Source: Cladopsammia gracilis
Taxonomy: Eukaryota; Cnidaria; Anthozoa; Scleractinia; Dendrophylliidae
Length of the DNA stretch: 64,000 nucleotides
Assembly (NCBI GenBank): GCA_022457155.1
Contig: JAJGOT010000476.1
Coordinates: 600,788-664,787, forward strand
Reading direction: 5' to 3'
Under the pieces are notes generated by a model that saw only the letters and a program-made list of their open reading frames with translations, was not told the origin of the DNA and made no database searches. The position numbers and the translations under genes are program-made. This document shows, one piece after another, positions 32,817 through 41,960 of this stretch (positions are counted from its first letter, which is position 1; each line of letters opens with the position of its first letter).

Positions 32817-33185
32817 ATGGATGAAAGAAGAGAAAGAGACCCTGATACCGGTGTAATAAGTTACGCCGAAGGTGGCGGGTTTTCGGATATGTTCTCGAAA
32901 CTCGCAGCTAAATTAACCGGCAAAACAGCTTCGAAGTTGGCTTCAAAGGCAGCAGAAAAACTTGTCGAAAAAGGAGCTGAAAAAATTGGCGAAAAGACTG
33001 GTCAAGTCATTGGTGAAAAAATTTATGATAAATTCACAACAAAGAATCCAGCGGCCTCGGAAACAAAAGGTAAAGAAATTGGTGAACTTCTTAGAAAACA
33101 AAGTCGGGCTGCCCAGGCGGCTGCGAAGCTGCCAGCGGAGCTGGGCTTCCAATATGTGAGAGATGTTTACAATGATTTAATCTGA
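32817..33185 (+). CDS. small basic Ala/Lys-rich protein (X)
   Basis: 122 aa, intact. AAEKLVEKGAEKIGEKTGQV repeat-like amphipathic helix. Syntenic with the W/V small basic protein, sharing the GxxxxKxVEK-type helix but not the N-terminal FVFRHKG. Starts 7 bases after the penton stop. Minor capsid or core role inferred only from position. Confidence 0.5.
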   Translation: MDERRERDPDTGVISYAEGGGFSDMFSKLAAKLTGKTASKLASKAAEKLVEKGAEKIGEKTGQVIGEKIYDKFTTKNPAASETKGKEIGELLRKQSRAAQAAAKLPAELGFQYVRDVYNDLI

Positions 33186-33209
33186 AAAATAAAATATTAT
33201 ATAAGTAAA

Positions 33210-34511
33210 ATGACGATGAACTTTAGAAACCCGGAATTCGTAAAAAGATATGAATATACATATTATGATCTAGTAACACCACTCAATGACAATGTCGCGA
33301 ATAACAACAGACAAAGAAAAGACAATTATCGCTTCAACGTAGATAATTCCTCCGAAGCCAATCCGATTGATTGGTATAATGCATATCTGGAGGTTGACTT
33401 TAAGCTTGTTCAAACGGCCGATGGTGGTGAAATACCAGAAGGGGCCAACAATGGTGACCACGATTGCACGACAACTAATGGTCTGACATTCATAAAAGAA
33501 ATCCAAGTAGAATGTAATGGGCAAACAGTTTATAACAACTTACGCGCAAATGAATCGGCAAATGCATTGACGCTCTTGAAATACATGAAAACCTATGCCG
33601 ATACCGTTGGGCAGGATCAGTTCTTCTATCCCGATACATCAACAGGAACAACAGAAGGACGACCAGCTCAGGCATTTTATAATGAAGGTTTTGCCCGGCG
33701 GAAAATCCTAACTGATAGGAGGAACATCAACAAAATATCAATTCCTCTGAATTTATACAGTTATTTCGCTGCTTTCAAAAACAATCTGCACCCAAATATT
33801 AAAACAAATCTTTTGTTGCAACTTGAAACTGATAACAACTTGATTTTCAAAAACAATGCCGCATCAGATTCAAAAGTTATTGTTACTAAACTCAGATTGT
33901 GGTGCCCAAAAATAATTTTCAATGGCAACGGCTTGAAACAATATCTTGAAGATTATCTGAAACCGAAAAAGTGGACATATTTGAAAGAACATCATGAAAC
34001 AACGCAAACAGCAGCTGTGAATAACTACTTCCGCATTTCCACGGGGCTTCTAAGACCTAGGCATGTGCTGATTTTGGTTGTTCCAACAGCAGCTTATAAT
34101 AGTCAAGACCATAATATATTGACATTCAAGACATTCGATATTGGTGCAAATCACCGACAGTTCAGCCGAGCCCAACTGGAGTTGAACAACTCAATTTATT
34201 ATCCCCAATTAGAAATGACAACGGATGAGGAATCTAGGCTTTACTGTGCTTTGATGTCATTCAATTCCGCTTATAATGACAATTTGAGTGGACCATTGAT
34301 TACTCGAGCAAATTTCAAGAATCTTTATGGAATGCTTTACTTCGATCTCCGAAACCAAGAAGATGATGTGAAAGATGGTGTCGTTTCTTTAACATTCAGA
34401 TATGAACTGAATGGCGCCAACCCAACATAGTACACAATAAACGCCTTGGCGCTGCATGAACAAGAAATTGAACTGTATACAGCTTCTAACAAACTTTTGA
34501 TAAAGGCTTGA
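33210..34511 (+). pseudogene. major capsid protein, double jelly-roll (X), one late nonsense codon
   Basis: 406 open codons from ATG 33210, then TAG at 34428-34430. The same frame continues for 27 codons to 34511 and matches the C-terminus of the V protein, so this is a single premature stop. Landmarks: IDWYNAYLEVDFKL, KLRLWCPKI, RPRHVLILVVP, MLYFDLRNQ. Best-preserved MCP in the window. Confidence 0.8.
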
Positions 34512-34540
34512 AAAGGTTATTTCAATATAAAAATATTGAA

Positions 34541-35368
34541 ATGACGTCTTATATTCCATACCATGTAAACTTGTCGGAAGGACAAAAAACAAAACTTGCA
34601 AGAGCTGTGTAAAATTCAGCTCCAATTACATTGAGACTTTCGAGAAATGAATTGAAAGGATCAGATGAACTATTGTTGACAAAAACCCAAATAAACAAAA
34701 TAAAAAAGCAATTAACGCTGGGCGGGGGGTTGAAATAGCCATCTCGAGAACACAAATAAGAAAAGCTGTCAGACAAAAAGGGAGTCTTTGGACTTCATTG
34801 ATTTCTTTAGGATCGAAACTGCTTCCATTTGCAACAAAAGGGTTTTTAAAAGTTGCCCCGCATCTTGCAACTGGAGCGTTGAGTGCTTTGGGGAGCTTGG
34901 GGATAGATAACATCTTTGGAATGGGAATTGAAATTCCATATAATTTTCTTCCGCAACTTGGGAGAGTCAAAGAGTTAACTAAAAATCAATTAGATTCTGT
35001 TAAAAGAGGACTTAAGATTGGCAGTGGAATAAATTTCAAACCCACACAGCGACAAATTAATGGCGGACTTCTTGGAACACTTGCGGCGATAGGAATCCCG
35101 ATGGCTATTGAGCTGGCATCGAAATTATTCGGCTCAGGATTGCAAGTTCCGAGGAAAGCCGCTGCGGGATTAATGGTGAGTCCAAAACCTGGGCTTTATC
35201 CGTATGTTCCGCCGCCATTTTTTGGAACCTGGGAACAGTAAGGAAAAGGACGCGGACAAAAAAAAATCTGGAACGAGAGCGCAGCGACCGCGACTGAAAG
35301 GAGAAGGCCTTTTATTAGGACCGAACAGACCCTTTCAAAACATTCCCCTCGTAGGAGCAATTCTCTGA
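34541..35368 (+). pseudogene. pX-like membrane-active minor capsid protein (X)
   Basis: N-terminus YIPYHVNLSEGQKTKLARA and ITLRLSRNELKGSDELLLT. Gly/Ala-rich hydrophobic middle (LATGALSALGSLGI), second repeat-like half (LTKNQLDSVKRGLKIGSG), GTLAAIGIPMAIEL, and an end LVGAIL at 35368. In-frame stops near 34608 and 34736 and one after GTWEQ at 35241. Such proteins recur next to the MCP in animal Polintons and adintoviruses, and adenovirus pVI/pX has been the comparison; the function is unproven. Confidence 0.6.
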
Positions 35369-35815
35369 GGCCGGCTTGGAAAGATATTCCATTGTCAAAC
35401 TGATATTCTTGAGTGGGTAAAATTTCTGAAAATCCCCAATTTCAAAGGAATCTTTTCAAGAGACTCAAAAGATCATATTCATAATTCTGGTGGTTGTATA
35501 ATTAATTCAGATGATTCTGTTGGAAACGGAACACATTGGGTCGCAACATTTGTAGGTGGCAAACACGCTTATTATTTTGATTCATTTTGTCTGCCGCCTC
35601 TAATTGAATTTGTAGATTATGCAAGAAAATTAAAAAAGGAGTTTGTTTATAATTACGGCCATCCGATTCAAGACATCAATTCTGTGCGATATGGATAATA
35701 TTGTTTATATTTCCTAGATAATATTCATGAAAAATCATTTTATGATTGTCTCAAAGTGTTTGATTTAAACCATCCAATGAAAAATGAGAAATTCATAAAA
35801 CAATATTTCAATTAA
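35366..35815 (+). pseudogene. adenain-type capsid maturation protease (X), catalytic Cys lost
   Basis: The V start ATGA reads CTGA here. Decayed N-terminus, IPNFKGIFSRDSKDH, catalytic His in GTHW, acidic residue in YYFDSF, but the Cys block that reads SVLCGYYCL in V reads SVRYG-stop-YCL here. So the nucleophile is replaced and a stop follows. Ends FIKQYFN. Confidence 0.65.
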
Positions 35816-35817
35816 AA

Positions 35818-35970
35818 ATGGAATCATCATATTGCGTTAAAGAGAAACGAGTTACGGGATGTGTAGACCCGTCGGGTTATATGGTTGCAAAAAATGGGAA
35901 GCCCATGTGGTTTTGCCATTGCGCATCATGCGGAATAAAGAAGACAAGATTTGTTAAGGCGGGAAACTGA
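35818..35970 (+). CDS. 50-aa DUF5679-like zinc-binding protein (X)
   Basis: Intact. Pattern C-x8-C then FCHCASCGIKKTRFVK, closely resembling the short DUF5679 zinc-ribbon (CPVCGTKKTRFV type) known from large and mid-size DNA viruses and Polintons. Starts 2 bases after the protease stop. Orthologue at 51670-51819. Role unknown. Confidence 0.65.
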   Translation: MESSYCVKEKRVTGCVDPSGYMVAKNGKPMWFCHCASCGIKKTRFVKAGN

Positions 35971-36674
35971 CGCGGCCTCCGCGCGGCGGGGGCTTTGGTG
36001 AATTAGCACTGTCAGGTTTCGCGCATGCGTTGCCCTGGATCGGGAAAAAGACAGTTGAAATGGGCCGCTATGGTGCTAGTGAGTTGCTAAGAAACAAAAA
36101 TGCTCAGAAAAATATCTTGAATTATGGATTAGAAAAACTAACTCCAATGATACAAAATGTCGGTAGTCAAGCATTAATTAGATCAACTATGAACGCAAAT
36201 AAGGCCAAACAAAAAATATAAAACAGACAGAAAAGATCTTGACGGAGCTGGATTCGGCTTCGCCGCCAGCGGGGCTGGATTCGACGCGCATGCTCTTATT
36301 GGGAAATTACCGCGGCCAAAAGGGGATTCACTCCAGGGAAATATAAATATATGGGACCCTACAATCCATTAAAAAGGCAACTGGAATACGATCCTGAAAC
36401 AGGTGAAGTCCTGAAATGGAATGATCTGCCATATAACAACGTAGATGAAATTTCAGCTTATCATGACATTTGTTATGACAGAGTGAAGACAGGCAAGACA
36501 AACGAAGGAGCTTGCGACAGGCAAATGGTTGCTGAACTTGACAAGATCCCTTATGGCGACATGCCAAAATGGGGCCAAGCGGCAAGATTCATTATAAACA
36601 CGAAGCAAAAACTTGGGCTTGGGTTTTCAAAAAACGACAGAAGGTTTCGAGTAATGATTGGGCCCGAAACCTAA
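35963..36674 (+). pseudogene. phospholipase A2-like protein (X), continuing into integrase
   Basis: Readable from the end of the zinc gene (LTRPPRGGGFGELAL), then LPWIGKKTVEMGRYGASELL. Frameshift near 36215, then a parvovirus-VP1-like PLA2 block: GPYNPL and the catalytic YHDICYD near 36462-36482. No ATG precedes the conserved N-terminus in this frame in either X or V. The frame passes into integrase sequence near 36620 after one shift, with no conserved stop between. A 32-bp GC element at 36251-36282 is shared with the V fibre gene. Confidence 0.6.
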
Positions 36675-37597
36675 GCGATGAATTACATAAACCAATCCGG
36701 CGGCGCTTTCCAAAACGACGAGTTATTGCATATGGAGTTGACAAGATCTGGACCGCGGATTTAGTCGAGATGGGGCAATTTTCCTAGTGGAACCGCGGAA
36801 TAAAATACCTCCTGATGGTGATCGATGTATTCTCAAAATATGGTTGGATACGACCACTGAAAGACAAGCGAGGACAGTCAGTGGCTGATGCTTTTAAAGA
36901 TATATTTAAAACGAAGCGAAAACCGAAAATGCTTTGGACGGACCGGGGGACCGAATTTTGGAACCACATTGTTCAAGATTTGGTAAAGACGAATGGTATA
37001 TCTTTATATGCCACGGAAAACGAAGAAAAGTCATCTGTTGTTGAGCGCTGGAACCGATCAATAAAAACGAAACTCTGGAAGCTTTTTTCGACGAACAATA
37101 ACACAATTAATTTTAACAAATTTGACAATTTAGTGGATCAATATAATCACAGTTTTTACTAGAGCATTGGAATGTCTCCCGCAGAGGCAAGTTTAATTAA
37201 AAACGAGTCCAAGGTGTTTGCTAACTTATATGGCGATTTACTTTATTCTAACCATGCCCCAGCAAAATTTAAAGTCGGCGATAGAGTGAGAATTTCAAAA
37301 TATAAACGGAAATTATTCGACAAAGGTTTCACACCAAACTGGTCAGAAGAGATATTTGTTATTGACGAAATATTGAACACAAATCCGGTAACGTATAAAT
37401 TAGTTGATCTGTTAGGAGAAAAAATAATTGGGTCATTTTACGAACCTGAATTGCAACCGACGACTCAGGATGTTTTCCGCATTGAAAAGGTTATTCGCCG
37501 TGACCAGAAGAAAAAGAAAGCTTTGGTTAAGTGGAAGGGCTATTCCGACAAATTTAATTCGTGGATTCTGTTGAGTGATGTTCAAAAGCTTGCCTAA
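36600..37597 (+). pseudogene. retroviral-type integrase with chromodomain (X)
   Basis: Integrates the element. Catalytic triad visible as WTADLVEM, MLWTDRGTEF and ATENEEKSSVVERWN (D, D, E). C-terminal chromodomain with IEKVIRRDQKKKKALVKW and GYSDKFNSWI. In-frame stop at 36785 and another at 37160; otherwise open to 37597. The chromodomain suggests targeting to methylated-histone chromatin, as in chromoviruses. Confidence 0.85.
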
Positions 37598-37708
37598 AAA
37601 ATCGGCTCACGCGTGAGCCATTAATTTAACATGGCTAAAAATAGGTCATTGGAAAAATCGGCTCACGCGTGAGCCATTAATTTAACATGGCTACAAATAG
37701 GTCATTCT
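37596..37708. repeat. two tandem 56-bp units with palindrome GGCTCACGCGTGAGCC
   Basis: Units 37596-37652 and 37653-37708, each with the perfect 16-bp palindrome (37604-37619 and 37660-37675) followed by CATTAATTTAACATGGCT. Immediately downstream of the integrase stop; possible 3'-end signal, origin element or protein-binding site. Confidence 0.8.
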
Positions 37709-38004
37709 ATATTTGTATGGTGTATCCAAGGTTGCGCTATTGTTTTTAAAGTCATATGATTTTTTGCCGACCAATCACAAGCTACACAATAAATTTCACA
37801 ATTGTGAACTGTTTCAGTGAAAAAAAATGTTTTTGTGAAATTGCCGGCATTGAGTGCAAACGACGACAAGCGATGTTTAAATCCCGTGGAAACTGGGTTG
37901 GACACACTACCGTATGGATTCTAGCGATCTTTAGCCCCACAAAGTTGGACAGAAGACCAGAAGACAAAACTGCGGACACCCAAGCGGTTTGGAACCGCGG
38001 GAAA
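37709..38004. other. INT-side terminal region of X with PolB 3'-end copy
   Basis: 37861-37923 (plus) repeats the last codons of a family-1 PolB (CLNPVETGLDTLPYGF type) although no polymerase precedes it. This fits long terminal inverted repeats that included the PolB 3' end; the matching part at the left end has been deleted. No other gene seen. Confidence 0.65.
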
Positions 38005-38087
38005 AGTTGGCAGAAGGATTTAGCGGTTTCAGCAGATCGGTGACAGAAAAAACCGTTGGGTGCCCCAGAGTGCCCCCCATAACTACT
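38005..38087 (-). repeat. right terminal inverted repeat of X (83 bp)
   Basis: Inverted match to 20955-21036, ending ATAACTACT. Followed at 38088-38093 by ATTACA, the right copy of the target duplication. Confidence 0.9.
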
Positions 38088-38093
38088 ATTACA
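38088..38093. repeat. right target-site duplication of X (ATTACA)
   Basis: Second copy of the hexamer at 20949-20954; W PolB coding resumes from here. Confidence 0.92.
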
Positions 38094-38956
38094 TCTGTTT
38101 TCAAATATAAATCATGATATTCTCCTAACTTGTTTATCCCCATTTCATCCCAAACATTTTGGGCGTGTTGATAGTCTTCATCGGAGATGCATGATTCATT
38201 AATCAGAGAATAGAATGCATCTTTAGGCGGCAGTTTTGTTTCTTTGAATCTTTCGATAGAATCCATATAATCATAGGGATAGACTCCTTTTCTGGAAAGA
38301 AGCTCAACTTTGTCGCCAAATTCTTTGTTTGTTTGTTTGTTTGTTTCAGTTTATCAATGCCTGACTTTTTTATATTATTTGCTAGATTCTCAAGAGAAGA
38401 AGCCATGAATTTCATTGAATCGATGAATCTCAGTTCATGAGTGATGGGGACTTTTAAACCATCTTTGTTAGTATATTGTTCCTCATTGTTTGGAATGCAT
38501 TTAATATCCCTAGGTGATCTGCCAAGGTTTTTAACAAATAAATGGGCATCATAACCCGCAAGATTATGGAAAATGATAGGAGTGAATTTAGGTTTTCTGA
38601 ATTGCAGATTACAACTATTATGAGCGGCCCCTCTATATCTTCCAGTGAAGTGACAATGATCCCGCACCTTGTCGCGCTTAAAATCATCAAATTCTCCTTT
38701 GCATATCCAACAAACTGTGGCTTTATCATATTCTTTCTTATCTTCCACGGTGAAGATCATCTTCTTGCGCCGGTCGAATTTCTTGTGAATGAGTTTAACG
38801 GCATCAACAAGCTTATCGACAAATATCATAACTCTTCTCTTCTGCCCGGAAAAGAATTGAAGGCATATTCAAATATTTCTCCTCAAAGGGAACGACTTTA
38901 AAACAAAAGCCACAAGGCCTGTGACGCTGAAACGTATTTGTGAAGCTGAGGTTGTT
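38088..38956 (-). pseudogene. W PolB, piece 4 of 5 (exonuclease/TPR1-side region)
   Basis: Reads from HRPCGFCFKVVPFE through a zinc-like block (CWICKGEFDD, RDHCHFTGRYRGAAH), FHNLAGYDAHLFVKNL (Exo II) and RFIDSMKFM, to GEYHDLYLKTDV (Exo III region) where X begins. A (GTTT)n microsatellite at about 38321-38345 and frameshifts near 38230-38330 disturb the frame. Together with 19467-20954 it forms one gene cut by X. Confidence 0.8.
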
Positions 38957-39366
38957 TCCTGGGAACAACCGCTGATCGCCTCCTGGTTAGCTCAGTCAGT
39001 TGGGCACCAGTCTGCAGAGCGGGAGGTCGTGGGTTCGAATCCCGGCCGGACCACTAACCCGGGTCTTTAAATAACTGGTAAGATCATGCTGTCTGTGCTC
39101 GAACATCTCTCATTTCAGATGATCGCGTCATTGTGCGGTGACGTTAAGCCGTTGGCCTTGTCTCCTACACCTTCTCACATTAAAATAGTAGGGGACGTAA
39201 AAGAACCCACATCACTGTTCGAAAAAGAGTAGGGGAGGTAGTTCCCGGTGAAGTGGCCTGGTCTCCATGGGGGATTGATGTCAATTGGGACGTATGTCCT
39301 GTTTCTTTCTCCCGTCACGGCGACAAAAGTCGGCTCTGTGACAAAGTGAGTAAATCTAAATCTAAA
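38957..39366 (+). mobile_element. tRNA-derived SINE in W PolB
   Basis: tRNA-like head at about 38977-39054 with A box TTAGCTCAGTCAGTTGGGC and B box GGTTCGAATCC; GCA can be read as the anticodon but the stem is imperfect. About 300 bp body, then a tail of TAAATCTAAATCTAAA. Boundaries are approximate: I could not find a clear target duplication. It separates Exo I (39367 side) from the following PolB codons. Confidence 0.75.
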
Positions 39367-39510
39367 ATCGGTTCATTGCAGGCTTCGAAATCAGCATAAA
39401 TTACAAATGGGACTTTGATGCTCCTATTGTGATGTTTAAATTTCAAAATCTTGCCCTTTTTAGGCATTTCTATCTTTATTGCCTCATTGCTGCAACATAA
39501 TTCTTCATGT
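39367..39510 (-). pseudogene. W PolB, piece 3 of 5 (Exo I)
   Basis: 144 bp of open polymerase sequence with VIYADFEACNEPI, the Exo I metal-binding D-x-E, isolated between the SINE and the tRNA-like array. Confidence 0.8.
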
Positions 39511-39730
39511 GTATATTTATATATATCATTTCATGTGAAATGATATATATAAAGTTGAAGTCCTGAATTTTTTTTTTCAGGCTTCTTTTCGCAATTGCTT
39601 AAATTGCGTTCATAACTGCGAGGATCATTCTTCATTTGATTTCATTTCCGCAGTTCATATATGAGTTATTTCATATATATCATTTCACATTCTCTCCTTT
39701 CACGGGAACATATGAACCTACAATTGACCT

Positions 39731-39745
<15 letters not shown>

Positions 39746-39765
<20 letters not shown>

Positions 39766-39817
39766 AGAGCATCGCACCGGTATCGCGAGGTCACGGGTTC
39801 GAACCCCGTTGAAGTCC
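39746..39817 (+). tRNA. tRNA-like copy 1 (Thr-GGT by position, probably pseudo)
   Basis: Cloverleaf folds: 7-bp acceptor with one G-T, D arm GCTC/GAGC, T arm ACGGG/CCCGT. Anticodon position reads GGT, but base 33 is C instead of T and the last anticodon-stem pair is A-C. These faults favour a SINE head over a working tRNA. Confidence 0.45.
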
Positions 39818-39985
39818 TGAATTTTTTTTTTTCAGGCTTCTTTTCGCAATTGCTTAAATTGCGTTCATAACTGCGAGGATCATTCTTCATTTGATTTCAT
39901 TTCCGCAGTTCATATATGAGTTATTTCATATATATCATTTCACATTCTCTCCTTTCACGGGAACATATGAACCTACAATTGACCT

Positions 39986-40000
<15 letters not shown>

Positions 40001-40020
<20 letters not shown>

Positions 40021-40072
40021 AGAGCATCGCACCGGTATCGCGAGGTCACGGGTTCGAACCCCGTTGAAGTCC
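40001..40072 (+). tRNA. tRNA-like copy 2
   Basis: Identical to copy 1; 255 bp downstream because the T-run terminator of copy 1 is longer. Confidence 0.45.
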
Positions 40073-40236
40073 TGAATTTTTTTCAGGCTTCTTTTCGCAA
40101 TTGCTTAAATTGCGTTCATAACTGCGAGGATCATTCTTCATTTGATTTCATTTCCGCAGTTCATATATGAGTTATTTCATATATATCATTTCACATTCTC
40201 TCCTTTCACGGGAACATATGAACCTACAATTGACCT

Positions 40237-40251
<15 letters not shown>

Positions 40252-40271
<20 letters not shown>

Positions 40272-40323
40272 AGAGCATCGCACCGGTATCGCGAGGTCAC
40301 GGGTTCGAACCCCGTTGAAGTCC
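40252..40323 (+). tRNA. tRNA-like copy 3
   Basis: Identical head; spacing 251 bp from copy 2. Confidence 0.45.
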
Positions 40324-40488
40324 TGAATTTTTTTTCAGGCTTCTTTTCGCAATTGCTTAAATTGCGTTCATAACTGCGAGGATCATTCTTCATTTGATTT
40401 CATTTCCGCAGTTCTTATATGAGTTATTTCATATATATCATTTCACATTCTCTCCTTTCACGGGAACATATGAACCTACAATTGACCT

Positions 40489-40503
<15 letters not shown>

Positions 40504-40523
<20 letters not shown>

Positions 40524-40575
40524 AGAGCATCGCACCGGTATCGCGAGGTCACGGGTTCGAACCCCGTTGAAGTCC
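40504..40575 (+). tRNA. tRNA-like copy 4
   Basis: Identical head; spacing 252 bp; its spacer has one A-to-T change near 40413. Confidence 0.45.
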
Positions 40576-40740
40576 TGAATTTTTTTTCAGGCTTCTTTTC
40601 GCAATTGCTTAAATTGCGTTCATAACTGCGAGGATCATTCTTCATTTGATTTCATTTCCGCAGTTCATATATGAGTTATTTCATATATATCATTTCACAT
40701 TCTCTCCTTTCACGGGAACATATGAACCTACAATTGACCT

Positions 40741-40755
<15 letters not shown>

Positions 40756-40775
<20 letters not shown>

Positions 40776-40827
40776 AGAGCATCGCACCGGTATCGCGAGG
40801 TCACGGGTTCGAACCCCGTTGAAGTCC
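40756..40827 (+). tRNA. tRNA-like copy 5
   Basis: Identical head; last full unit, followed by 73 bp of spacer up to the target duplication. Confidence 0.45.
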
Positions 40828-40900
40828 TGAATTTTTTTTCAGGCTTCTTTTCGCAATTGCTTAAATTGCGTTCATAACTGCGAGGATCATTCTTCATTTG

Positions 40901-41960
40901 ATAATTCTTCATGTTTCGCAAGGGATGCTTCGTCATAGAAGTGATTGAGACAATGTAGGCAAAAATGTTTGCGATTAGCGTGCTGATTAACTTGAGCCGA
41001 GAGAAGGCGACTGAGACTGTTGACAACGACATAATGTTGAATCCCGTCTTTCTCAAATAACAACAGAGTCACATGACGCCTGTGTTTATATTTTAAAATT
41101 CGCAAGGGATGAACAATTGATTCATACCCGAGAACATTAACGGCAATGTTTGGATTCAGTCTTTCAAAATGATCTATTTCTTTCAAAGATGTTGGAAATT
41201 CAATCCCAGACCAGTTGAGTTGTTCAGCTTGAGCTCTGAGCCAAGATGTAATTCTTTCGGGTGAATTTCGCATGGATTCAATGCTCGAGTGACTGGCCAT
41301 TTAAAACATTGCTGATCAAGATTCCGCATGTTGGTGAGCGCTTTCTTCTTGGCAAGGAATTGAGGAAGAGGAATGTAAGTACTTCCACCGAGAGGTTGGA
41401 ATTCAACTAAATGCAATTCCAAATGATTTACAAAATCAAACTGCCAATTCCAGCCCCTCATTTGAAACGTGGCAATGCGTTCAAGGATGACGTCTATCAT
41501 TTGATTTAAAAGGGCAATGAGATCACTCGCTGCGAGATTCATTTCTATTTCCGAATGAAATGGAGCATCGATTTCAATTATTTTGCCAGTTTGTAAATTC
41601 TGTCGTTTCATTCGACAGGATAAAATCAATTTAATTTTAGTGTCTCGATTAGCCTTGAGAATATTTAGAAGTTGATCAGAAACTTGCTGAAAATAATCTC
41701 TGCGAGACAGTTCTTTCACGCCTTCAAATATGAATTGACGGGAAAACTTTTCTAAGGCGAAACGGCCGTCCGTCCTGGACATTAATTCGCGCTGATATAA
41801 ACTTGCAACTTTGCGTTGAAAATCCGTGATCATATTTGAAGCTTTTTTCGCAATAGTTTGAGGTGCGGCTTTTAACCAATTCCTCCATGAAAGGAAAGTA
41901 TTTTGAATTGTTTCCAATATTGGAGGCTGCGGAGGAGGAGGCCGTGGAGGAGGTTGATAT
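40901..41960 (-). pseudogene. W PolB, piece 2 of 5 (N-terminal domain)
   Basis: From the proline-rich linker (PPPRPPPPQPPI) through a helical domain, the NLDQQCFKW segment typical of metazoan Polinton PolB N-termini (possibly OTU-like), then after a one-base shift near 41285 WSGIEFPTSLKEIDHFE, VNVLGYE and a C-x2-C zinc motif (FCLHCLNHF). Ends at the array's target copy. Confidence 0.75.
41945..41960. repeat. LINE target-site duplication, left copy
   Basis: TGGAGGAGGTTGATAT, 16 bp, repeated exactly at 43983-43998; encodes part of the PolB proline linker. Confidence 0.92.

Larger units (their letters stand above)
20955..38087. mobile_element. complete Polinton-like element X (17,133 bp, family 1)
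   Basis: Bounded by inverted repeats AGTAGTAATGGGGG... (20955) and its complement ending ATAACTACT (38087), flanked by ATTACA on both sides. Carries, left to right: PolB (minus), regulator (plus), small ORF (minus), SSB (plus), SLATT-like, peptide, fibre, second fibre, ATPase (minus), PPxY-type, penton, basic protein, MCP, pX-like, protease, zinc protein, PLA2 and integrase (plus). It lies inside the Pol A-proximal part of W's polymerase gene; with one hexamer removed the W reading frame is continuous across the site. Confidence 0.93.
39511..40900 (+). repeat. tandem array of tRNA-like units in W PolB
   Basis: One partial and five full units of about 252 bp. Each has a tRNA-like head, T-run terminator inside a CCTGAA/TTCAGG hairpin, and a conserved spacer. 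Flanked by ATAATTCTTCATGT at 39497-39510 and 40901-40914, so it entered as one unit. The left edge also holds a 30-bp inverted repeat (TATATCATTTCA/TGAAATGATATA at about 39521-39552). I recognise the unit as a common coral repeat (recalled). Confidence 0.85.

Noticed and set aside
39661..40877. Five plus-strand ORFs of 68-84 codons repeated every 252 bp
   Set aside because: They read through tRNA-like heads and their spacers; they are by-products of the repeat.
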